Assembly: GCF_934772795.1 (NCBI RefSeq)
Contig: NZ_CAKVMR010000015.1
Location: 1 to 39,272, forward strand
Direction of reading: 5' to 3'
Source: an uncultured Holdemanella sp.
GTDB lineage: Bacteria; Bacillota_I; Bacilli_A; Erysipelotrichales; Erysipelotrichaceae
DNA: 39,272 nt
Shown: positions 14,998-22,890 of the stretch, piece after piece
Layout of the letters: every line of letters starts with the position of its first letter
How positions within the stretch are numbered: the stretch's first letter is position 1
The notes under the pieces: model-generated
What the model was told of the DNA's origin: nothing
What the model saw: only the letters and a program-made list of their open reading frames with translations
Database searches by the model: none
Position numbers and translations under genes: made by a program

Positions 14998-15075
14998 TAT
15001 ACTTCCTACGCCGGCATTATCCGTCAGGTTTAATGGGTCGAAGTCGAACTTCCTCTCAGCAATAGCTCCCCAGAT
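14998..15075 (-). ncRNA. TPP riboswitch aptamer
   Basis: Read on the minus strand the element contains the conserved blocks GGGGAGC, GCTGAGAGG, ACCTGA, GGATAATGCC and GGCGTAGGAA in the correct order. It lies upstream of thiW-thiM-thiE and is followed by a terminator. High thiamine pyrophosphate should favour termination. Confidence 0.95.
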
Positions 15076-15093
15076 TTATTTACTACATCTAAA

Positions 15094-15122
15094 ATTCTAG
15101 TACAAAACACACTAAAGTGCAA
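15094..15122 (-). promoter_or_regulatory. Promoter of the thi operon
   Basis: On the minus strand TTGCAC (15122-15117) and TAGAAT (15099-15094) are 17 bases apart. The expected start near 15087 is about 12 bases before the TPP aptamer. Confidence 0.7.
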
Positions 15123-15136
15123 GGAGGAATTCATTC

Positions 15137-15193
15137 ATGAAAACATACAAAATCAATTTTTTATCTATTATTCAAAATCATACTGTCAAATAA
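15137..15193 (+). CDS. Possible 18-residue peptide ORF with a strong ribosome site
   Basis: ATG at 15137 is preceded by AAGGAGG (15121-15127) at normal spacing and encodes MKTYKINFLSIIQNHTVK before TAA. It runs opposite to both neighbours. No convincing promoter is visible for it. It may be a gene remnant, a tiny peptide or chance. The rest of 15123-15208 holds nothing else I can identify. Confidence 0.25.
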   Translation: MKTYKINFLSIIQNHTVK

Positions 15194-15208
15194 TAAAGGT
15201 TTGTAACA

Positions 15209-15961
15209 CTACAACCCCAAATTCGATAAAAGCTTTAAAAACTTCTTTTCATTCATTACATCATTTGTCACATACTCCCCATTATAAAATAAAGCATAGG
15301 TAGTAATAGGTGTTGGCGCATTTTGCGCCTTTTCTTTTGTATCTAAATGAATCACTTTAAATGAAATGTTATGTTCCTTAGCTACTTGTTCAACAATTGG
15401 TACATATTTCGCATTAAAAGGACACTGATTCGTATAATATAAGACAAAGCCTGATTCAGATATATGACAATCTTTCGAACAAGATTTAAATTTAGGTAAA
15501 ACAGAATCCTTAAAGCTTAAATGCCACAATTGAATACCATTACTCGCTTCATCACACACTTTAAAACCTTTATACGCAAGAAATTTAGGATCGGCAAGAT
15601 ATGGCATTTTCTTTTTTGTAGATAAGATACAAATACCATCCATCCCCTTCTTTTGACTATCCTCAATACACATATTCAATAATTCATTCGAATATCCATG
15701 TCCCTTTAATGATCCAGAAACCCATAAACAATCTATATACATATAATTATCTGCATCAATTGGAATCCACGCATTCTTTGCCGGAATATATTCTATAAAA
15801 CATTTCCCTCTCAAGACTGATTTTATAAAGACAAGCCCATCCTCAAAACGATCTGTCAACCAATCCTTTTTAGATCTTACTTGCTCATCTGAATTACTAC
15901 TAATTGCACAACAAATGTGTTCTTGTTCTATATTTTCTTTTGTGACATATACATAATCCAT
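15209..15961 (-). CDS. GNAT N-acetyltransferase with C-terminal YoaP domain
   Basis: This is a 250-aa two-domain protein. Residues ~1-150 form a GNAT acyl-CoA fold, with the acetyl-CoA loop LWVSGSLKGHGYSNELLNMC and the later FLAYKGFKVCDE strand. Residues ~165-250 match the thioredoxin-like YoaP domain: YYTNQCPFNAKYVPIVEQVAKEHNISFKVIHLDT with a single active-type Cys, then PTPITTYALFYNGEYVTNDVMNEKKF. The architecture is known, but its substrate is not. The gene stands alone behind a promoter that overlaps an unusual repeat. Confidence 0.85.
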   Translation of the reverse strand: MDYVYVTKENIEQEHICCAISSNSDEQVRSKKDWLTDRFEDGLVFIKSVLRGKCFIEYIPAKNAWIPIDADNYMYIDCLWVSGSLKGHGYSNELLNMCIEDSQKKGMDGICILSTKKKMPYLADPKFLAYKGFKVCDEASNGIQLWHLSFKDSVLPKFKSCSKDCHISESGFVLYYTNQCPFNAKYVPIVEQVAKEHNISFKVIHLDTKEKAQNAPTPITTYALFYNGEYVTNDVMNEKKFLKLLSNLGL

Positions 15962-16040
15962 TTTAAATACCTCAAAATCAGTATACTAAAATTTATAATG
16001 ATTCACATCTATTTTTTATATTTTCTCTTTACGATAAGAT

Positions 16041-16122
16041 CGTGTAGTTTAGTGTCAAATATCGATAAAAATACACCGGAAATTACACGAATATTTTAAT
16101 AATAATCACACTAAACGACACG
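16041..16122. promoter_or_regulatory. Inverted half-site array at the GNAT-YoaP promoter
   Basis: CGTGTAGTTTAGTGT (16041-16055) and ACACTAAACGACACG (16108-16122) are inverted copies with one mismatch in 15. A related CGTGTAATTT...GGTGTA copy lies between them on the minus strand (16089-16072). On the minus strand TTGACA (16057-16052) overlaps the first copy and is followed at about 16 bases by TATCGT, a plausible promoter. A regulator with repeated sites is inferred. Confidence 0.45.
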
Positions 16123-16125
16123 TAA

Positions 16126-16157
16126 CATATAAAAGGAGTTGAAATTCATCAACTCCT
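16126..16157 (-). terminator. Terminator of ppdK
   Basis: The stem AGGAGTTGA/TCAACTCCT (16134-16142, 16149-16157) has a 6-base loop and is followed on the minus strand by TTTATATG. It lies 8 bases after the ppdK stop. Confidence 0.82.
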
Positions 16158-16164
16158 AAGTGTG

Positions 16165-18795
16165 TTATTTATCGAATTTAATCGCAGCTTGTGCCGCAGC
16201 AAGTCTAGCGATTGGTACACGATATGGTGAACAAGATACGTAGTTCAATCCAACTCTGTGACAGAATTCAATACTTGCTGGATCACCACCATGTTCTCCA
16301 CAAATACCTAATTTAATATTTGGACGCGTACGTCTTCCAAGTTCTGTCGCCATCTTAACAAGTTTTCCAACACCTCTTTGATCTAAGTGCGCAAATGGAT
16401 CTGATTCAAAGATTTTCTTGTCATAGTAATCTTGTAAGAATCCACCTGCATCATCTCTTGAGAATCCAAATGTCATCTGAGTTAAGTCATTTGTACCAAA
16501 TGAGAAGAATTCGGCTTCTTTTGCGATTTCATCTGCCAATAATGCAGCACGAGGAATTTCAATCATTGTTCCAACATGATACTTCATATCAAATTCTGAT
16601 TCTTGAATCAATTTGTCAGCTACATCGCATACAACTTTCTTCACAAAACGAAGTTCAGCAACATCACCAACTAATGGAATCATGATTTCAGGTTCAATCT
16701 TCCAATCTGGATGTCTTTCATTGACAGCTAATGCAGCCTGAATAACAGCTGTTGTCTGCATTTCAGCAATTTCAGGATATGAAATAGCCAAACGACATCC
16801 ACGATGACCCATCATAGGGTTGAATTCGTGTAAGCTAGAAATAACAGATTTCAATTCATCCAAACCAATGTGCATATCTTTAGCCAATTGTGTAATATCA
16901 TAAGAGTTTGTAGGTAAGAATTCATGTAAAGGTGGATCCAAGTAACGAATAGTCACTGGTAGACCTTCCATAGCTTCATAGATTCCTTCAAAGTCACTTC
17001 TTTGCATAGGCAAGATTTTTTCTAAGGCAACACGTCTTTGTGCAGCTGTTTTACTAACAATCATTTCACGAACCGCTTTAATACGATCCCCCTCAAAGAA
17101 CATGTGTTCCGTACGAACTAGACCAATACCTTGCGCACCAAATTCATGAGCTTGTTTTGCGTCATGTGGTGTATCGGCATTTGTACGAACTTTTAATGTA
17201 CGTCTTTCATCCGCCCAGTTCATAAAACGTTCAAAGTCTCCTGAAATACTTGCAGGAACGGTTTTTATAGCACTACCATAGATATTTCCAGTTGAACCAT
17301 CTAAACTGATCCAATCTCCACGGTGATATTTCACACCATCAATTTCGAAATAGCCTTCATCATCATGCATCTTGATATCGCCACAACCACTTACGCAGCA
17401 TGCACCCATACCACGAGCAACTACGGCAGCATGACTTGTCATACCACCACGAACAGTTAAGATACCTTGAGATACGTGCATACCTTCAATATCTTCTGGA
17501 CTTGTTTCTAGACGAACTAAGATAACTTTGTGATTACGACTTGCTTCTTGAATCGCTTCTTCTGCACTAAATACAATTTGACCACAAGCAGCACCTGGAC
17601 TTGCTGGTAATGCAGTTGCGATTGGTTCAGCTTTCTTTAATTCATCCGTATCAAACATTGGGTGAAGTAATGAATCTAATTGTTTAGGCTCAACCATCAT
17701 TAAAGCTTCATCTATAGTAATCATGCCTTCATCCACCATATCACACGCAATCTTTAAGGCAGCCTGTGCAGTACGTTTACCATTACGTGTCTGCAACATG
17801 AACAATTTACCCTTTTCAATAGTAAATTCCATGTCTTGCATATTACGATAGTGCGTTTCCAATTTCTTAGTAATAGCTACAAAATCATCATATGCACTTG
17901 GAGCTACTTCTTTTAATTGATCGATCTTTTGAGGTGTACGAATACCCGCAACAACATCTTCACCTTGTGCATTCATTAAGAATTCACCATACAATTTATT
18001 TTCACCCGTACTTGGATTACGTGTAAAGGCAACACCTGTACCACAATCATTACCCATATTTCCAAATACCATCATTTGTACGTTAACAGCAGTTCCCCAG
18101 CTTGAAGGGATATCATTCATCTTACGATAGTAAATAGCACGAGGGTTATTCCAAGAACGGAATACCGCTTCAATAGCTCCCATCAATTGTTCTTTTGGAT
18201 CTTCAGGGAATTCTGATTTCAATTCATTTTTGTAGAATGCTTTAAATAATTCTACTAATTTCTTCATATCCTCTGCATTCAAATCCAAATCATCTGTAAT
18301 GCCTCTTTCAGCCTTTACTTCATCGATGATTTCTTCAAAACGCTTTTTACTCAACCCCATAACAACGTCTGAATACATTTGAATAAAACGACGATATGAA
18401 TCGTATGCGAAACGCTCATTATTAGTCAAGTTTGCGACTGTTTCGGCAACTGTTTTATTCATACCCAAATTTAAAATAGTATCCATCATACCAGGCATAC
18501 TTGCACGTGCCCCAGAACGAACAGATACTAATAAAGGATTGGCTTCATCCCCTAATTTTTTTCCAGACTTCTTTTCTAATAAATCTAGATATTCCATAAT
18601 TTGAGCTTTAATACCATCATTGATAGTTTCATTATCTTCATAATATTGGTTACAAGCTTCTGTAGTGATTGTGAATCCATAAGGCACAGGCATTCCAAGT
18701 TTAGACATTCCAGCTAAGTTGGCACCTTTACCACCTAACAATTCACGCATCGTTTCATCGCCTTCATTAAATTCATAGACATATTTTTTATCCAT
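16165..18795 (-). CDS. ppdK: Pyruvate, phosphate dikinase
   Basis: This 876-aa enzyme interconverts pyruvate + ATP + phosphate and phosphoenolpyruvate + AMP + diphosphate. In anaerobes it often works in the glycolytic direction with pyrophosphate. The N-terminal ATP-grasp region starts YVYEFNEGDETMRELLGGKGANLAGM. The central phosphohistidine domain has GGMTSHAAVVARGMG (His near residue 457). The C-terminal PEP/pyruvate barrel has GHRGCRLAISYPE and the final GICGEHGGDPASIEFCHRVGLNYVSCSPYRVPIARLAAAQA. The ATG at 18795 has an AGGAGGT site; an upstream in-frame start lies in the promoter region. A cre-like box lies between the -10 and the ribosome site. Confidence 0.97.
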   Translation of the reverse strand: MDKKYVYEFNEGDETMRELLGGKGANLAGMSKLGMPVPYGFTITTEACNQYYEDNETINDGIKAQIMEYLDLLEKKSGKKLGDEANPLLVSVRSGARASMPGMMDTILNLGMNKTVAETVANLTNNERFAYDSYRRFIQMYSDVVMGLSKKRFEEIIDEVKAERGITDDLDLNAEDMKKLVELFKAFYKNELKSEFPEDPKEQLMGAIEAVFRSWNNPRAIYYRKMNDIPSSWGTAVNVQMMVFGNMGNDCGTGVAFTRNPSTGENKLYGEFLMNAQGEDVVAGIRTPQKIDQLKEVAPSAYDDFVAITKKLETHYRNMQDMEFTIEKGKLFMLQTRNGKRTAQAALKIACDMVDEGMITIDEALMMVEPKQLDSLLHPMFDTDELKKAEPIATALPASPGAACGQIVFSAEEAIQEASRNHKVILVRLETSPEDIEGMHVSQGILTVRGGMTSHAAVVARGMGACCVSGCGDIKMHDDEGYFEIDGVKYHRGDWISLDGSTGNIYGSAIKTVPASISGDFERFMNWADERRTLKVRTNADTPHDAKQAHEFGAQGIGLVRTEHMFFEGDRIKAVREMIVSKTAAQRRVALEKILPMQRSDFEGIYEAMEGLPVTIRYLDPPLHEFLPTNSYDITQLAKDMHIGLDELKSVISSLHEFNPMMGHRGCRLAISYPEIAEMQTTAVIQAALAVNERHPDWKIEPEIMIPLVGDVAELRFVKKVVCDVADKLIQESEFDMKYHVGTMIEIPRAALLADEIAKEAEFFSFGTNDLTQMTFGFSRDDAGGFLQDYYDKKIFESDPFAHLDQRGVGKLVKMATELGRRTRPNIKLGICGEHGGDPASIEFCHRVGLNYVSCSPYRVPIARLAAAQAAIKFDK

Positions 18796-18811
18796 ATATT
18801 TTACCTCCTTT

Positions 18812-18825
18812 TGTAACCGTTTACA
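18812..18825. promoter_or_regulatory. Catabolite-responsive element (cre) in the ppdK leader
   Basis: TGTAAACGGTTACA (read on the minus strand) fits the cre consensus TGWAANCGNTNWCA at every position. It lies 11-24 bases downstream of TATAAT (18841-18836), so CcpA bound here would block elongation or promoter clearance. Confidence 0.75.
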
Positions 18826-18835
18826 TGTGTAAATA

Positions 18836-18864
18836 ATTATAGCACACAAATTAACATAGTGATA
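18836..18864 (-). promoter_or_regulatory. Promoter of ppdK
   Basis: TATAAT (18841-18836) is a perfect -10. The -35 at 17-base spacing is the weak TATCAC (18864-18859). Confidence 0.5.
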
Positions 18865-18882
18865 GTTTTTTTTGAAATTTCA

Positions 18883-18917
18883 CAAATAAAAACCTATTAG
18901 CTTTCACCAATAGGTTT
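18883..18917 (-). terminator. Terminator of the HTH-AAA-nuclease gene
   Basis: The stem AAACCTATT/AATAGGTTT (18890-18898, 18909-18917) has a 10-base loop and is followed by TTTATTTG on the minus strand. It overlaps the stop codon. Confidence 0.8.
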
Positions 18918-20715
18918 ATCCACGCTTAACAACCGCACTTTTTTGTCTAAACGTAATACCAATCTTTACAATATCATCGACGCCAAAAGCTTTTAATTCT
19001 GCATCATATTTCATATTATCAATCTGTCGAAGTGCACTATCAGCAAGTGAATCTAAATCAATATTCATATCTTTTGTATGCTTCAACTCAAAGATAAATC
19101 CCGGCATATTCTTTACCATAGGCAACAATTCAATATCAAACCGACCTAAGCCAGATTCTCTATTCGATCTAACTTGATATTGACTACCTAGTACAGCACA
19201 TAATCCAAGCATCATACCATGATAAAACGCTTCACTAGCTCCATCCATAGTTGATATACTTTTCAACATGAAATTTTCTAGTAAAGATTGCAGTTTATTT
19301 GCATCCTTAGAAAAGATAGCTTGATGAACTGAAATCGAAACATTATTTTGGTTTGTACGATTCAACACCTCTTTTTCATACACAAATGCGATTTCCTTAT
19401 TTGGAATTGCCACATCACACATATAATTCCCATCATTTTGCGGATATATTGCCGCCACCTTTAAATACCCCGCAACCAATAAGAAACTATAAATACTATA
19501 AGGATTACTTTGAACCTCAGGATAGATCACACTTGTATCTATATAAGTGGTGATTGTATTTCCACATAATAATTTATATAAATTCTCATTAATTTCAGGT
19601 GTTGCAGCACCGATGATTTCACCAATGATATCATTACTACCCGTCGATTGCCAAAAAGCCTTAGGAAAGCACTGATCTGAAATATAATTGATTACTGACC
19701 AAGGATTAAATATCTCGGTGTTCCCAAAACAATATCCATCATACCATTCGCAAATTTCTTGATATTTATCTTCATATTCATAATATTCAAGCATGTCTTT
19801 GACTTCATCTTTTGTAAAGCCAAAATATGAACTATAACTATCGTCTAATATCGAATTGGTTTTTAAATTGTTCATTCCACTAAAGATACTTTCCTTTGCG
19901 ACTCTTAAAATGCCTGTTAGAAAGCCAAAAGCCAAGTGTGGATTGTCTTTTAGACCACCCGAAAAGAAATTGCGCATAAAATTTACAATATCAATATAAA
20001 AATCACAAAGATGACCTTGTTGAATAGGCGTATCATATTCATCAATAATAATGACACACTCTTTTCCATAATGCTTGTGAAGCAATAAAGATAAAAGTTG
20101 AAGTCCCATTTGACAGTCAACCTCATTCATGCCTTCACTCGCAAAACGATGATACTGTTCTTTTTCGTATGAACTTAGTACAGTACTGCTTTCCAATTCA
20201 TCATGACGCATAAACTCTAAAGAAATTAATTTACTGATTTTTTGAAAAGTCTCATGCCAACACGAACATTTAATATCTTTAAAAGACAAAAATATTACAG
20301 GATATTGGCCCTGATGTTTCGTGTAATAATCCCCACATTGCCAAATATATTTATCCTTAAAATAAATAGATGTATCCTCCGGTGTTTTTTCAAAAAACAC
20401 ACGCAACATATCCATATTCAATGTTTTTCCAAAACGCCTTGGACGCGTGAAAAGAGATACCATCGGCAACGCATTCAAAAAGTCACGAATCAATAACGTC
20501 TTATCAACATAGTAATAATTCGTTGTTGCTGACTTAAAATCAGATACACCAATTGGTAAAGGCTTTTTAGGACCTAAAATCGCATTATCTGGAATCAGCC
20601 AATTACGTCCATCTTTTATTGCACCAACTATTTCTTTTTGTTTACACATCTGCTGAATTCTACGAATCGATACACCCATCTTTTTTGCGGCAGATTCACA
20701 AGATATATAGCCCAT
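18916..20715 (-). CDS. HTH-fused AAA-ATPase-like / PD-(D/E)XK nuclease-family protein
   Basis: This 599-aa, three-part protein begins with an excisionase/MerR-like helix-turn-helix (about 1-45: YISCESAAKKMGVSIRRIQQMCKQ). An AAA-ATPase-like region follows, with a P-loop of the form RPRRFGKT (near 85) and Walker B CVIIIDEYDTP (near 215). A C-terminal PD-(D/E)XK-type domain holds GRFDIELLP and FIFELKHTK (about 525-555). The middle and end match the PF09820/PF08011 pair, common in gut anaerobes and of unknown function; defence or mobile-element roles have been suggested only by analogy. The start at 20715 has AGGAGGT. The operator-like repeats upstream suggest autoregulation by the HTH. Confidence 0.85.
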   Translation of the reverse strand: MGYISCESAAKKMGVSIRRIQQMCKQKEIVGAIKDGRNWLIPDNAILGPKKPLPIGVSDFKSATTNYYYVDKTLLIRDFLNALPMVSLFTRPRRFGKTLNMDMLRVFFEKTPEDTSIYFKDKYIWQCGDYYTKHQGQYPVIFLSFKDIKCSCWHETFQKISKLISLEFMRHDELESSTVLSSYEKEQYHRFASEGMNEVDCQMGLQLLSLLLHKHYGKECVIIIDEYDTPIQQGHLCDFYIDIVNFMRNFFSGGLKDNPHLAFGFLTGILRVAKESIFSGMNNLKTNSILDDSYSSYFGFTKDEVKDMLEYYEYEDKYQEICEWYDGYCFGNTEIFNPWSVINYISDQCFPKAFWQSTGSNDIIGEIIGAATPEINENLYKLLCGNTITTYIDTSVIYPEVQSNPYSIYSFLLVAGYLKVAAIYPQNDGNYMCDVAIPNKEIAFVYEKEVLNRTNQNNVSISVHQAIFSKDANKLQSLLENFMLKSISTMDGASEAFYHGMMLGLCAVLGSQYQVRSNRESGLGRFDIELLPMVKNMPGFIFELKHTKDMNIDLDSLADSALRQIDNMKYDAELKAFGVDDIVKIGITFRQKSAVVKRG

Positions 20716-20745
20716 ACAGCACCTCCTAAACATACTTCTACTCTA

Positions 20746-20774
20746 AGTATATCTGTTTAAGCGAAATACATCAA
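20746..20774 (-). promoter_or_regulatory. Promoter of the HTH-AAA-nuclease gene
   Basis: TTGATG (20774-20769) and TATACT (20751-20746) are separated by exactly 17 bases on the minus strand. One CGAAAT half-site lies in the spacer. Confidence 0.72.
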
Positions 20775-20808
20775 CTTCATTTCGTTTGCGTTTCGTTCTA
20801 AACGAAAT
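20761..20808. promoter_or_regulatory. Operator-like array of four CGAAAT half-sites
   Basis: ATTTCGTTT (20779-20787) and AAACGAAAT (20800-20808) form a perfect 9-bp inverted repeat. Two more related copies are GCGAAAT (20761-20767) and TTTCGTT (20791-20797). The array overlaps and abuts the promoter of the gene below. Autoregulation is inferred. Confidence 0.6.
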
Positions 20809-20849
20809 AATTTACCACTTTATAACACACATTTCAAATCTAAAAGCCA

Positions 20850-20876
20850 AAAAAAAGAACTAGAATCCTCTAGTTC
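20850..20876 (-). terminator. Terminator of spx
   Basis: GAACTAGA/TCTAGTTC (20857-20864, 20869-20876) has a 4-base loop and is followed on the minus strand by eight T. It includes the spx stop codon. Confidence 0.87.
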
Positions 20877-21310
20877 ACACTTGCACGCTCTCTACACTTA
20901 CCACAAACAGAATAGTTTGGACAAGCATCTGTACACGCATTGTCTACGACTGTTCTTAATTGTGCCGGCATCATTGTTGTGATCTCATCATCATCATATC
21001 CAACCACAAGACTCTTTTCCGATAAAAGAATCGGTCTTTTTAGAATGGATGGATTTTCCTGAATCAAAGTCACTAATTCCTTCATTGAATAATCATCAAT
21101 ATCTTTTTGAAGCGCCTGGAATGCCTTTGAACGAACCGAAATAATATCTTCCGTTCCATTTTCGCATCGCGACAATAAATATTTAATTTCACTTTCCTTC
21201 AATAATGAAGTAAATATATTCTTTTCAACAAATTCAATTTGGTTGTCCTTTAACCATTGTTTTGCCTTACGACAACTCGCACAACCTGGAGAAGTATATA
21301 AAATTACCAT
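20870..21310 (-). CDS. spx: Spx-type ArsC-fold redox regulator with extra Cys-rich tail
   Basis: This 146-aa Spx homologue begins MVILYTSPGCASCRKAKQWL with the redox CxxC at residues 10-13. NIFTSLLKESEIKYLL, the EDIISVRSKAFQ region and RPILLSEKSLVVGYDDDEI, all typical of Spx, follow. Spx binds the RNA polymerase alpha C-terminal domain and redirects transcription under thiol stress. After the usual end the chain adds a tail with four cysteines (CTDACPNYSVCGKCRERA), spaced like a metal site. Such a tail is absent from Bacillus Spx. AAGGAGG supports the ATG at 21310. Confidence 0.88.
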   Translation of the reverse strand: MVILYTSPGCASCRKAKQWLKDNQIEFVEKNIFTSLLKESEIKYLLSRCENGTEDIISVRSKAFQALQKDIDDYSMKELVTLIQENPSILKRPILLSEKSLVVGYDDDEITTMMPAQLRTVVDNACTDACPNYSVCGKCRERASVN

Positions 21311-21414
21311 AATAATAGCCTCCTTCAACTAATTATATCATATTACTAGGTTTAAAAGAAATAGTTGTATCTTAAATTTATATGTGCTATATTCTTCCCT
21401 AGTGAGGTCAAGAA

Positions 21415-21972
21415 ATGGAAAAAGCTATTTTATCAAGAATCAATTTACAACTACAAGATACTGACATTGCACAAGAATATTTTGATACAATATCAGACTT
21501 AATTGATACACAAGAAGTGCAAGCACTAAAAAAATGCAGCCAACACTTGGCTACATCTCGCTTTCAACATTCTTTAAACGTTTCTTATTATTCCTTTTTG
21601 ATTTGTAGAAAATTCGGCCTTGACGCCTATAGCGCAGCACGCGCCGGTTTATTACACGATCTATATTACTACGATTGGAAAACCAATGACGAACGTCCTC
21701 TTGAAGGAAATCATGCGATGATTCATCCAATCATTGCCCTTGAGAACGCAAAAAACATCACAGTAACCAATCCAACCATTGATGATGCCATTCTACATCA
21801 CATGTGGCCATTAAAAACAAGCCATCCAAGCACAAGTGTTGGATGGATCATTCAAGCTGTAGATAAATTCTGTGCCATCACAGAAATGGGACACCAATCT
21901 CTATTTCGAGTTAGTCGTTCCAACAATCTATTAAGCTATTGTATTCTATTTACATTCCTATTCACAATGTAG
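21415..21972 (+). CDS. HD-domain phosphohydrolase family protein
   Basis: This 185-aa protein has the HD metal ligands in order: His (RFQHSLNVSYYS near 51), the HD pair (AGLLHDLYYYDW near 82), further His in NHAMIHPIIAL and ILHHMWPL, and Asp in QAVDKFCA (near 152). Family members cleave phosphate esters or nucleotides; the substrate is unknown. The last ~20 residues are strongly hydrophobic (LLSYCILFTFLFTM), unusual for the family, and could be a membrane tail or an altered C-terminus. A GAGGT site precedes the ATG. Confidence 0.8.
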   Translation: MEKAILSRINLQLQDTDIAQEYFDTISDLIDTQEVQALKKCSQHLATSRFQHSLNVSYYSFLICRKFGLDAYSAARAGLLHDLYYYDWKTNDERPLEGNHAMIHPIIALENAKNITVTNPTIDDAILHHMWPLKTSHPSTSVGWIIQAVDKFCAITEMGHQSLFRVSRSNNLLSYCILFTFLFTM

Positions 21973-22006
21973 GCAGCTAGAATGATCTAGCTGCCTTTAG
22001 TTTTTC
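21971..22006. terminator. Bidirectional terminator between the HD and PHP genes
   Basis: A perfect 11-bp stem AGGCAGCTAGA/TCTAGCTGCCT (21971-21981, 21986-21996) with an ATGA loop contains the stop codons of both converging genes. Confidence 0.88.
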
Positions 22007-22876
22007 CTTAAATTGTTCTAGCCATAAAGAACCATCTTTATCCAAACCATACTCACCCATTTGAATACTTGGCTTTTTCTCCCCATGGAAATCACTTCCA
22101 CAAGTAATCAATAAATGATGTTCCTTCGCTAGCTTTTCATAATATACATTCTGTTCAGGCGTATGATAATTACTATAAGCTTCAATACCATCCACTCCAG
22201 CATCCAATAACACCTTCAACATCTCATCATTCTTATAAAAAGTATTAAAAGGATGTGCTACAACCGCAAGTCCACCAGCCTCATGAATCTTTTTAACCGA
22301 TTCTACAAAATCAGGCATTGGTACATATACGAATAAATCGGATCCATATTGACATTTATCCCAAAAGAAATTCACTGGTGCCGGATCACTTCTTTTACCA
22401 CCCGGAATATAATCCTTAAAATCTGGAATATCTTGATAACGAGGATCATTGAACATATGCGTACACATCACAAACCAAGGATTCTTACCATTTGCCTCTT
22501 TTAAGACAGCCTCTTCATCAATCTCAACACCATACTTTGCTCTTAATTTATCACAACGCGTTGAAAATGCATTTCTAGATTTTACTTGCGTTCTTTCCAT
22601 TAAGTTTTGAAAATATGGTTCCTCTAAATCAATACCATATCCTAGTAAATGTACATCTGTATATCCAATACTTGTCGAACACTCAATGGCAGGAATCACT
22701 TCAATATCCGCTTCCTTGCCAAGCTTGATCATTTCCTTCACACCACTGATACAGTCATGATCACTTAACGCAATGGTTTTTAATCCTCTTTCTTTTGCTA
22801 TTCCAATCAATTCTTCAGGCGTAAACTGACCATCCCCCGAATAACATGAATGCATATGCAAATCAAATTCATTCAT
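21977..22876 (-). CDS. PHP-domain phosphoesterase
   Basis: This 299-aa protein has the PHP metal motifs DLHMHSCYSGDG (residues 4-15), ALSDHDCISG (near 38), IPAIECS (near 62), VAHPFN (near 206) and CGSDFHGE (near 260). Relatives include 3',5'-nucleotide bisphosphate phosphatases and RNase AM (YciV). The exact substrate cannot be read from the sequence, and an insert around residues 130-180 is longer than in YciV-type proteins. The ATG at 22876 follows an AGAGGG site. It lies just after uppP and is probably the last gene of the mraY-murD-uppP run. Confidence 0.88.
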   Translation of the reverse strand: MNEFDLHMHSCYSGDGQFTPEELIGIAKERGLKTIALSDHDCISGVKEMIKLGKEADIEVIPAIECSTSIGYTDVHLLGYGIDLEEPYFQNLMERTQVKSRNAFSTRCDKLRAKYGVEIDEEAVLKEANGKNPWFVMCTHMFNDPRYQDIPDFKDYIPGGKRSDPAPVNFFWDKCQYGSDLFVYVPMPDFVESVKKIHEAGGLAVVAHPFNTFYKNDEMLKVLLDAGVDGIEAYSNYHTPEQNVYYEKLAKEHHLLITCGSDFHGEKKPSIQMGEYGLDKDGSLWLEQFKEKLKAARSF

Positions 22877-22890
22877 TACTATAACCCTCT

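Noticed and set aside
15917..16099. 60-codon plus-strand ORF in the GNAT upstream region
   Set aside because: It is rich in Phe/Ile from AT-rich DNA, has no ribosome site and overlaps the GNAT promoter region.
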